Shown here: in pieces, positions 1-5,640 of the stretch
Layout of the letters: every line of letters begins with the position of its first letter
Position numbering within the stretch: the first letter of the stretch is position 1
Made by a program: the position numbers and the translations under genes
The notes under the pieces: generated by a model
What the model saw: only the letters and a program-made list of their open reading frames with translations
What the model was told of the DNA's origin: nothing
Databases searched by the model: none
Assembly (NCBI GenBank): GCA_946621045.1
Contig: CAMOOA010000053.1
Location: 1-7,942, forward strand
Origin: an uncultured Erysipelotrichaceae bacterium
GTDB lineage: Bacteria; Bacillota_I; Bacilli_A; Erysipelotrichales; Erysipelotrichaceae
DNA: 7,942 nucleotides
Reading direction: 5' to 3'

Positions 1-184
1 CTCCCCGCATAGGAGAAATCCATTCTTTTGTCAATGTCCTTAACTTACTGGCATTGCTGATACGGCTCTCCTTTTCTTTCGCCTGCCGCAATAGGCCGCG
101 CGGTTTCGTGTTGGCTTTGCGGCGCAAATAAAGTAGAATAACCCCGGGAAGAAAGCCGATGAAAAAAGCAGTACTGTTTGACAT
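1..184 (-). CDS. Hypothetical protein, 5' part only (runs off left edge)
   Basis: A minus-strand frame is open from an ATG at 184 to the window edge (61 codons); an in-frame TAA lies just upstream of that ATG. The translation reads like a real protein: a hydrophobic segment at about residues 6-20 (FFIGFLPGVILLYL) followed by RRK, then a charged, helix-prone stretch containing KPRGLLRQAKEKESR and KEWISPMRG. If real, it would be a small membrane-anchored protein with its charged part in the cytoplasm. I do not recognise the family. Against it: no Shine-Dalgarno site precedes the ATG, the start would overlap the HAD gene head to head by 26 bases, and it lies antisense to a good plus-strand promoter. 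The start may be elsewhere, for example TTG at 127, or this may be a gene remnant. The opposite strand also has a 42-codon open frame here, which looks less protein-like. Confidence 0.33.
   Translation of the reverse strand, partial: MSNSTAFFIGFLPGVILLYLRRKANTKPRGLLRQAKEKESRISNASKLRTLTKEWISPMRG
111..139 (+). promoter_or_regulatory. Sigma-A type promoter for the HAD-murA operon
   Basis: TTGGCT (111-116) and TAGAAT (134-139) are separated by exactly 17 bases, giving 4/6 and 5/6 matches to the primary-sigma consensus. Transcription would start near 146, leaving a leader of only about 12 bases before the ATG at 159. The -35 box lies inside an imperfect inverted repeat (CCGCAA at 86-91 and TTGCGG at 117-122). 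Confidence 0.55.
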
Positions 185-809
185 GGACGGAATTCTTTAC
201 GACAGTGAAGGTTTTTATATGGACATCACCGTCGATGTCATGCGGGAACTCGGCTATACCGGTCCCGAAGAACCGATCTACGCGGTAGTAGGAACGACAG
301 CCGACGGAACATGGAAGATCCTCTATGATCTTCTGGAAGGCGCCTATACCGGAAATGAGATCCGGCAGCGCTGGCTTGCCCGGAACGCGGCGAATCCGCT
401 GGATTACCGGGCGGTGATGTTTCCGGATATTCCGGCAACGCTGGAGCGGCTGAAACAGGCAGGTCTGCGGATGGCATGCTGTTCAAGCAATACGCCGCAT
501 GTGATTGCCCGCAGCCTGGATGCGATGGGAATCCGGAATTACTTTGACTGCGTGATTTCTTCCGAGGATCTGGAGCGCGCAAAGCCGGATCCGATGATTT
601 ATTTGAAGGCGGCGGAAACGCTCGGCGTACGGCCGGAAGAATGCGCCGTCTATGAAGACAGCACCCCCGGCATCCTGGCGGGAAAACGCGCCGGCATGAC
701 CGTGTATGCACGAAAAGACGTCCGGTTTTCGCAGGATCAGACCCGGGCGGACAGAATTATCAAAGCTGCCTCTGAACTGGCAGATCATATACTCGAGGAG
801 GAACCCTGA
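159..809 (+). CDS. HAD-superfamily hydrolase, beta-phosphoglucomutase-like subfamily
   Basis: This 216-residue protein is a cytosolic haloacid dehalogenase-type phosphatase or phosphomutase. All four HAD motifs are visible: the nucleophile motif DMDG at residues 8-11 (Asp8 nucleophile, Asp10 general acid/base), motif II serine in CSSN at 108-111, motif III lysine K142 in AKPDP, and motif IV acidic pair E166-D167 in VYEDSTPGILAGKRAGM. The segment between motifs I and II fits a helical cap of the beta-phosphoglucomutase/phosphatase type. The start is fixed by motif I lying 8 residues in; a weak GGGAAG ribosome site precedes it. It shares its last base with the murA start (TGATG), so the two are co-transcribed and probably translationally coupled. 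The substrate cannot be read from sequence; sugar phosphates or similar metabolites are typical for the family. Family assignment is firm and exact function is open. Confidence 0.9.
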   Translation: MKKAVLFDMDGILYDSEGFYMDITVDVMRELGYTGPEEPIYAVVGTTADGTWKILYDLLEGAYTGNEIRQRWLARNAANPLDYRAVMFPDIPATLERLKQAGLRMACCSSNTPHVIARSLDAMGIRNYFDCVISSEDLERAKPDPMIYLKAAETLGVRPEECAVYEDSTPGILAGKRAGMTVYARKDVRFSQDQTRADRIIKAASELADHILEEEP

Positions 810-2080
810 TGCGAGAGGTTATTAAGATAGAAGGCGGACACCGTCTTAACGGTGAAGTAAAAGTATCCGGATCAAAAAATGCGACGGTCGCCCTGATTCC
901 GGCCGCAGTTCTGGCCGGCGGACCGGTGACGATCAGCGGGGTGCCGGCAATCGCGGATGTGGATTCGCTCTCCAGGATTCTCCGCATTCTCGGATGCGAT
1001 GTGACGGAAAAGGAAGACCATCTCATCATTGATCCGACATGCATGAAGAATACCGATCTTGACGCGGATGTCATTACCAAGCTCCGCGCATCCTACTACT
1101 TTATGGGTGCGCTGCTCGGGAAATACGGCTATGTCCGGATGAAGATGCCGGGCGGATGCTATCTGGGACCGCGTCCGATCGACCTGCACATCAAGGGATT
1201 TGAGGCGCTCGGCGCAAGCGTGGAATATGAAAAGGGCTGCTATACGATTCAGGCAGAGCATCTGAAGGGAGCCAAGATCTTCCTGGATATCTCTTCCGTC
1301 GGCGCCACCATCAACATCATGATGGCCGCTGTATATGCGGACGGCCGCACGATTATTGAAAACGCCGCAAAGGAGCCGGAGATCATCGATGTGGCGACCC
1401 TGCTCAACAACATGGGCGCCAATATCCGCGGCGCCGGCACTAACGTCATCACGATCGAAGGCGTGAAGCAGCTTCAGGGCTGTTATCACGAGATCATTCC
1501 GGACCGGATCGAAGCCGGCACCTTTGTCATCATGGCGGCTGCCTGCTCGGATGAGATGCGCATCAACAATGTCATTCCCAAGCATATTGAGGCGCTGACT
1601 TCAAAGCTTACGGAAATGGGAGCGGATCTTGAAATCGGCATCGACTCAATTCTTGTCCGCAGATCCGATCACATGCATGCGGCAGATGTCACAACGAAGC
1701 CCTATCCGGGGTTTGCGACCGACCTCCAGCAGCCGCTGACCGCGCTGCTTACCCAGGTGGAAGGCATCAGTGAAGTGACGGATACCATTTATACCGAACG
1801 TTTCAAGCACTGCCTGGAACTGCAGCGGATGGGCGCCAGCATTGAACTGTACAACGGCAAGTGTGCAGTCAAGGGACCTTCAAAGCTCTATGGCGACCGC
1901 GTGACCGCAACGGATCTTCGCTGCGGCGCCGCGCTTGTGATCGCCGGCCTGCTTGCGGAAGGGGAGACCGAGATCCACGATGTGTATCATATCGACCGGG
2001 GCTATGACAATATCGACGGCAAGCTCCGTGCCCTCGGCGCTGTCATCCGGCGGGAAAAAATTGATGAAACACTTGCCTGA
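809..2080 (+). CDS. murA: UDP-N-acetylglucosamine 1-carboxyvinyltransferase (MurA)
   Basis: MurA transfers enolpyruvate from phosphoenolpyruvate to UDP-GlcNAc in the cytoplasm, the first committed step of peptidoglycan synthesis and the target of fosfomycin. The 423-residue length is typical for the family. Visible active-site residues are K23-N24 in GSKNA, R93 in KLRASYY, the loop cysteine C117 in PGGCYLGPRPIDLH (the residue alkylated by fosfomycin, so the enzyme is predicted to be sensitive), D305 in FATDLQQP, R331 in TERF, R371 in DLRCGAAL and R397 in HIDRGYD. The start at 809 has a perfect AGGAGG at 796-801, seven bases upstream, and overlaps the HAD stop by one base. Many Bacillota carry two MurA paralogues; the position beside rpmE resembles the second Bacillus copy, but a paralogue elsewhere cannot be judged from this window. 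No terminator follows the stop codon, so transcripts may run on into rpmE. Confidence 0.97.
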   Translation: MREVIKIEGGHRLNGEVKVSGSKNATVALIPAAVLAGGPVTISGVPAIADVDSLSRILRILGCDVTEKEDHLIIDPTCMKNTDLDADVITKLRASYYFMGALLGKYGYVRMKMPGGCYLGPRPIDLHIKGFEALGASVEYEKGCYTIQAEHLKGAKIFLDISSVGATINIMMAAVYADGRTIIENAAKEPEIIDVATLLNNMGANIRGAGTNVITIEGVKQLQGCYHEIIPDRIEAGTFVIMAAACSDEMRINNVIPKHIEALTSKLTEMGADLEIGIDSILVRRSDHMHAADVTTKPYPGFATDLQQPLTALLTQVEGISEVTDTIYTERFKHCLELQRMGASIELYNGKCAVKGPSKLYGDRVTATDLRCGAALVIAGLLAEGETEIHDVYHIDRGYDNIDGKLRALGAVIRREKIDETLA

Positions 2081-2102
2081 AACAGGACGGGCATGATATA
2101 TT
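2073..2102 (+). promoter_or_regulatory. Extended -10 promoter for rpmE
   Basis: TTGCCT (2073-2078, overlapping the murA stop codon) and TATATT (2097-2102) are separated by 18 bases. The -10 is preceded by TG one base away (2094-2095), forming an extended -10 element. The predicted start near 2109 gives rpmE a leader of about 48 bases. Confidence 0.55.
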
Positions 2103-2115
2103 ACATAAGCACTTT

Positions 2116-2140
2116 CTTTGAGCACGCATGAGGCTCAAGG
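2116..2140 (+). promoter_or_regulatory. Leader hairpin just upstream of the rpmE ribosome-binding site
   Basis: CTTTGAGC (2116-2123) pairs with GCTCAAGG (2133-2140): 8 base pairs including one G-U, with a 9-base loop ACGCATGAG. It sits between the predicted transcription start and the SD site (2144-2150). It has no T tract after it, so it is not a terminator. L31 genes in several bacterial groups carry structured leaders or are autoregulated; that this hairpin does the same is inference only. Confidence 0.35.
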
Positions 2141-2156
2141 CAGAAGGGAGACGAAC

Positions 2157-2360
2157 ATGAAGAAGGACATCCATCCGAAGTTCTATGAGTGCAAGGTCGT
2201 ATGCACAAGCTGCGGCAGCGAATTCGTTACGGGTTCCACACTCAAGGAAATCAAGGTAGACACCTGCTCGAACTGCCATCCGTTCTATACCGGACGTCAG
2301 AGATTCGCACAGGCTCAGGGTCGTGTCGAGAAGTTCAACAAGAAGTACGGACTCAAGTAA
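2157..2360 (+). CDS. rpmE: 50S ribosomal protein L31, zinc-ribbon (type A) form
   Basis: This 67-residue protein is a small component of the large ribosomal subunit that bridges to the 30S head. The start MKKDIHPK, the block [15 protein letters not shown] at 37-51 and the end [13 protein letters not shown] are diagnostic for L31. Zinc ligands are present: C16, C19, C37 and C40, so this is the zinc-containing form and not the Cys-less paralogue expressed under zinc starvation. An additional cysteine lies at C12, and the first pair is CxxC, where the Bacillus and E. coli proteins have CxC as I recall them. The start at 2157 is chosen because AAGGGAG (2144-2150) lies six bases upstream and the family begins exactly here; an in-frame TTG at 2118 is ignored. 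It is a single-gene unit with its own promoter and terminator. Confidence 0.97.
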   Translation: MKKDIHPKFYECKVVCTSCGSEFVTGSTLKEIKVDTCSNCHPFYTGRQRFAQAQGRVEKFNKKYGLK

Positions 2361-2388
2361 TTACCCTGCCCGGAAAAATCGGAAAAGC

Positions 2389-2417
2389 AAACCCTCAGCA
2401 TATGGGGGTTTTCTTTT
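2389..2417 (+). terminator. Rho-independent terminator after rpmE
   Basis: AAACCCTCA (2389-2397) pairs with TGGGGGTTT (2403-2411): 9 base pairs including one U-G, a 5-base loop, then TTTTCTTTT. It lies 28 bases after the rpmE stop and ahead of the rpoD promoter, separating the two units. Confidence 0.85.
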
Positions 2418-2426
2418 GCCCGTACA

Positions 2427-2455
2427 TTCTTGCGTGCTCTGGCTTGTGTTAAAAT
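2427..2455 (+). promoter_or_regulatory. Extended -10 promoter for rpoD-prfA-prmC-sortase
   Basis: TAAAAT (2450-2455) is preceded by TG one base away (2447-2448), an extended -10 element. At 17 bases spacing the -35 position holds TTCTTG (2427-2432), a poor match, as is usual where the extended -10 carries recognition. The start is predicted near 2462, about 28 bases before the rpoD ATG. Confidence 0.5.
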
Positions 2456-2489
2456 ATTTCGTATAAGTCAAAAGGGAAAGGAGTACCTG

Positions 2490-3647
2490 ATGGCAGAGGA
2501 GAAGAAAATCAATAGCGGAGCCGCACTGGAACAGCTGGAGGCTGAACTGGCCCGTCGCAGCAGTGCCGGAGAGGTGATCAGTGCGGAATTTGTTCAGGAG
2601 CGCGCGGAAAAGGCGCACCTGAGCGAGGAAGACGAGGATGCGTTGTTTGACTGGTGCAGTGACCATGATATTTTCATTGCGCCGGAGGAAGCCGCAATTC
2701 TGGATGAACCGGAACCCTCCGATGATGTGCTGGACGATGAGGAGGAAGACGGCGAAGAGGAAGAGGACACGGAACGCACGCCGGAGCCCTACCAGGACTA
2801 CGGCCGCAGAACGCAAACCTCTGACAGTGTCCGTATCTATCTTCAGGAAATCGGCGAGATTCCGCTTCTGACTGCGGAACAGGAACGCGATGCCGCGAAG
2901 AAGGCTGCGGAGGGAGATGAAGCCGCAAGACAGCTTCTGATCAACTCGAACCTCCGGCTTGTTGTCTCCATCGCCAAGCGGTACATGAAGCGGGGACTTT
3001 CCCTGCAGGATCTGATTCAGGAAGGCAATATGGGGCTGATGCGCGCCGTTGCCAAATTTGACTATACGAAGGGATTCCGGTTCAGCACCTATGCGACCTG
3101 GTGGATCCGTCAGTCGATGATCCGCGCAATTGCGGATCAGTCGCGGGATATCCGTCTGCCGGTGCATATGGGAGAACAGATCATGAAGGTCAAGCGGGTC
3201 GAGAAAGACCTGCTTCAGGAACTCGGAAAGGAACCGACGAGCAGTGAAATTGCCTCCCGCATGGAAGGCATGACCGCCGAGCGCGTTGAGGAAATCCTCA
3301 AGATCGCGATGGATCCGGTCAGCCTGGAAACTCCGGCGGGTGAGGAGGAAAACTCCACCCTTCAGGACTTTATCGAGGATACCAGCACCGTCAATCCGGA
3401 AGCGTATGCGAACAACCGTTTTCTGCGCGAGGAGATCGACCGGATTCTTCTGACACTCAATGAGCGCGAACAGAAGATCCTCCGGATGCGGTTCGGACTT
3501 GATGACGGCATCGTTCATACGCTTGAGGATGTCGGAAAGGAATGCAATGTGACGCGGGAGCGGATCCGCCAGCTGGAAAACAAGGCGCTCCGGAAGCTGC
3601 ATCACAACTTCGGCTCTAAGCCGGAACTCAGAGACTGGAAGGAATAA
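2490..3647 (+). CDS. rpoD: Primary RNA polymerase sigma factor (sigma-70/SigA, RpoD)
   Basis: This 385-residue group 1 sigma factor directs RNA polymerase to housekeeping promoters. Domains in order: a region 1.1-like N-terminus (about 10-66, including [20 protein letters not shown]); a very acidic linker (71-96, almost all D/E); region 1.2 from 111 ([17 protein letters not shown]); region 2 at about 145-220, with [20 protein letters not shown] for core binding and [15 protein letters not shown] for -10 melting and recognition; region 3 at about 226-300, ending in the finger [10 protein letters not shown]...DFIEDT; and region 4 at about 308-372, with helix-turn-helix [17 protein letters not shown] contacting the -35 box. 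The start at 2490 follows AAAGGAG (2477-2483) by six bases and matches the family; an in-frame GTG or ATG further upstream would fall inside the promoter. It has its own promoter and is followed 32 bases later by prfA. In most Bacillota this gene follows dnaG, so the placement is unusual. A group 2 paralogue is possible, but the presence of region 1.1 argues for the primary factor. Confidence 0.93.
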   Translation: MAEEKKINSGAALEQLEAELARRSSAGEVISAEFVQERAEKAHLSEEDEDALFDWCSDHDIFIAPEEAAILDEPEPSDDVLDDEEEDGEEEEDTERTPEPYQDYGRRTQTSDSVRIYLQEIGEIPLLTAEQERDAAKKAAEGDEAARQLLINSNLRLVVSIAKRYMKRGLSLQDLIQEGNMGLMRAVAKFDYTKGFRFSTYATWWIRQSMIRAIADQSRDIRLPVHMGEQIMKVKRVEKDLLQELGKEPTSSEIASRMEGMTAERVEEILKIAMDPVSLETPAGEEENSTLQDFIEDTSTVNPEAYANNRFLREEIDRILLTLNEREQKILRMRFGLDDGIVHTLEDVGKECNVTRERIRQLENKALRKLHHNFGSKPELRDWKE

Positions 3648-3654
3648 CGATCCG

Positions 3655-3672
3655 GTCTTCTGTTCAGGAGAC
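3655..3672 (+). promoter_or_regulatory. Hairpin masking the prfA Shine-Dalgarno site
   Basis: GTCTTCT (3655-3661) pairs with AGGAGAC (3666-3672) over 7 base pairs, including one U-G, with the 4-base loop GTTC. The prfA SD site AGGAG (3666-3670) lies wholly in the 3' arm. The stem begins 8 bases after the rpoD stop, within reach of a ribosome terminating on rpoD. There is no T tract, so it is not a terminator. Confidence 0.5.
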
Positions 3673-3679
3673 AGTAACG

Positions 3680-4759
3680 ATGAATATTGAAGCGATGCGC
3701 GCGCGTCTTGCGGAAATCCAGCAGGAATACGATTCGATCAGCGAACAGCTGATGTCGGAAGAAGTTCTCAAAGACCCGCGCCAGGTAACCAGACTATCCC
3801 GTGCCCAGGCGAAACTGACCGCGCTGGTGGATGCCCGCCGTGAGCTGCAGGAGCTTGACGGAAGAATCAGCGAGGCGCATGAACTCGAACATGACAGTGA
3901 TCCCGAACTGAAGGCGATGGCTGAAGAAGAACTTGCGGAGTGCACGCCGAAACAGGAGGAACTGCTGGAGAAGATCCAGCGGCTGCTCATTCCGCAGGAT
4001 CCGGATGACGATCACAATGTGATCATGGAGATCCGCGGCGGCGCCGGCGGCGATGAGGGCAATATCTTTGCGGGAGATCTTTACCGCATGTATGTGAAAT
4101 ATGCGGAAGGCTGCGGCTGGAAGGTGGATGTCCTTGAGGCATCCGAATCGGAAGCCGGCGGATTCTCGCAGATCATTTTTGAAATCAAGGGCCATGATGT
4201 GTACAAGGCGCTCAAGTTTGAAAGCGGAGCGCACCGTGTGCAGCGTGTGCCGAAGACGGAGTCGCAGGGCCGCATTCAGACAAGCACCGCAACCGTGCTC
4301 TGTCAGCCGGAAGCGGAAGATGCGGACGTTGAAATCGATCCGAAGGATCTGACGATCGAAACGCACCGTGCCAGCGGAGCCGGCGGCCAGCATATAAACA
4401 AAACCGACAGTGCGGTCCGGATCGTGCATGTGCCGACCGGCATCACCGTCAACTGCCAGGAGGGCCGCAGCCAGATTGAAAACCGGGAGACCGCAATGCG
4501 GCTGATCCGCTCGCGGGTCTATGAGGAATACCGGCGCCAGCGCGAGGAAGCGGAAGGGAAGATCCGCCGTGCCAAGATCGGCACCGGCGACCGCGCGGAA
4601 AAGATCCGCACCTACAACTATCCGCAGAACCGCGTCACCGATCACAGGATCGGGTTTACGATCACCCAGCTGGACCGGGTGATGGAAGGCCGTCTGCAGG
4701 ATGTGATCGATGCCCTGCAGGCAGATGACGAGAAAAAGAAACTGGAGAATGCGGAATGA
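3680..4759 (+). CDS. prfA: Peptide chain release factor 1 (RF1)
   Basis: RF1 recognises UAG and UAA stop codons in the ribosomal A site and triggers peptide release. The 359-residue length is normal. Visible landmarks are the codon-recognition tripeptide PKT at 191-193 within HRVQRVPKTESQGRIQTS (a PxT motif, which marks RF1; RF2 carries SPF), the catalytic GGQ at 235-237 within HRASGAGGQHINKTDSAVR, and a coiled N-terminal helical domain over about residues 1-105. The start at 3680 has AGGAG nine bases upstream and gives the family's usual N-terminus. It lies in the rpoD operon and overlaps prmC by four bases (ATGA); the prmC product methylates the glutamine of this GGQ. The SD site is predicted to be paired in a hairpin, so translation may depend on rpoD translation. 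Confidence 0.97.
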   Translation: MNIEAMRARLAEIQQEYDSISEQLMSEEVLKDPRQVTRLSRAQAKLTALVDARRELQELDGRISEAHELEHDSDPELKAMAEEELAECTPKQEELLEKIQRLLIPQDPDDDHNVIMEIRGGAGGDEGNIFAGDLYRMYVKYAEGCGWKVDVLEASESEAGGFSQIIFEIKGHDVYKALKFESGAHRVQRVPKTESQGRIQTSTATVLCQPEAEDADVEIDPKDLTIETHRASGAGGQHINKTDSAVRIVHVPTGITVNCQEGRSQIENRETAMRLIRSRVYEEYRRQREEAEGKIRRAKIGTGDRAEKIRTYNYPQNRVTDHRIGFTITQLDRVMEGRLQDVIDALQADDEKKKLENAE

Positions 4760-5640
4760 CATTTGCGGAAGCGGTAAGACAGTATGAAGCGCGCTGTGAA
4801 GCCTGCGATGTGCCGGCAGAGACCGTCATGGCGTTTCTCGTGGAGATCGCCCGGACCGAGCGCTACAATCTCTACCTGCATTATGATGAGGAAATGCCAA
4901 AGGATCTTGCGGAAGCATTTTCCGCAGGCATGGAGCGGATTCTGAATCAGGAGCCGATGGCGCATGTCCTGGGCTATTCCTGGTTCTACGGCTATCGCTT
5001 CACCGTCAACGGCGATGTTCTGATTCCGCGCCCGGAAACGGAAGAACTCTGCGCAAGGATTCTTGCGGGCATTGACCGCTGCTTCCCGGAAGGACCGGTG
5101 GAATGCGTGGATGTCGGCACCGGAAGCGGGGCGATTGCGGTGACGCTGGCGTGCGAGGAGCCGCGGGTCGTCATGGACGCCACGGATATCTCTGAACCGG
5201 CGCTTGCGACGGCGCGGATCAATGCGGAAAACAACGGCGCCCGCATTACGTTTTATGCGGGAGATATGTTAAAACCGCTGATTGCGGCGGAAAAGAAGTA
5301 TGATGTACTTGTATGCAACCCGCCGTACATTCCCTCGGATGAGGAAATGGAGCACTCTGTGGTGGATTTTGAACCGCACGTGGCGCTGTTCGGCGGGGAA
5401 GACGGACTGAAATTTTACCGTGAGGTATTTGCGGACTGCCGGTCCGTGCTGAAGGAAAAGGCCTTCATGGCCTTTGAGATGGGCTGGAATCAGCGGGAGG
5501 CGATGAGCGCGCTCGTGAAGGAGGCCCTGCCGGAAGCAAAGTTTGAGATCCGCAAGGACATGAACGGCAAGGACCGGATGCTGTTCGTATATTTCAATTG
5601 TCCGGAAGTGACGGAAGAAAGAGGTGATCCCCATGCGTGA
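4756..5640 (+). CDS. prmC: Release factor glutamine N5-methyltransferase (PrmC/HemK)
   Basis: PrmC uses S-adenosylmethionine to methylate the side-chain amide of the GGQ glutamine in RF1 and RF2, increasing termination efficiency. The 294-residue protein has an N-terminal helical domain (about 1-75, for release-factor docking), the linker motif IPRPETE (90-96), the SAM-binding motif I DVGTGSGAIAV (119-129), an acidic residue ending the next strand (DATD at 141-144), and the catalytic NPPY at 188-191 (VCNPPYIPS), which binds the amide. The start overlaps the prfA stop as ATGA, with GGAG at 4744-4747 eight bases upstream. Adjacency to its own substrate gene is a widely conserved arrangement. 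The last eight bases overlap the sortase start, and the sortase SD site lies within the prmC C-terminal codons. Confidence 0.96.
   Translation: MTFAEAVRQYEARCEACDVPAETVMAFLVEIARTERYNLYLHYDEEMPKDLAEAFSAGMERILNQEPMAHVLGYSWFYGYRFTVNGDVLIPRPETEELCARILAGIDRCFPEGPVECVDVGTGSGAIAVTLACEEPRVVMDATDISEPALATARINAENNGARITFYAGDMLKPLIAAEKKYDVLVCNPPYIPSDEEMEHSVVDFEPHVALFGGEDGLKFYREVFADCRSVLKEKAFMAFEMGWNQREAMSALVKEALPEAKFEIRKDMNGKDRMLFVYFNCPEVTEERGDPHA

Noticed and set aside
3..131. 42-codon plus-strand open frame ending at TAA 129-131, possible tail of an upstream gene
   Set aside because: It has no start in the window and no recognisable motif, its stop overlaps the promoter region, and the minus-strand translation of the same bases is more protein-like.
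2073..2078. A terminator between murA and rpmE
   Set aside because: No GC-rich stem followed by a T tract is present in 2081-2156; the only stem there (2116-2140) lacks a T tract and sits before the SD site.
2700..2777. Run of GAG/GAA/GAC codons in rpoD as a possible repeat or slippage site
   Set aside because: It encodes the acidic linker that commonly follows region 1.1 in primary sigma factors. The codons are mixed and show no regular repeat unit.
2361..3605. A 414-codon open frame antisense to rpoD
   Set aside because: It mirrors the strongly conserved sigma factor frame, has no recognisable domain, and long antisense frames are expected in G+C-biased coding sequence. Its reading also crosses the rpmE terminator and the rpoD promoter.
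3794..4762. A 322-codon open frame antisense to prfA
   Set aside because: It lies fully opposite RF1, which shows all family motifs. No Shine-Dalgarno or promoter evidence was seen for it.
5624..5635. GTG at 5624 as the sortase start
   Set aside because: This GTG is part of the ribosome-binding sequence AGAGGTGA (5620-5627), which is correctly spaced for the ATG at 5633.
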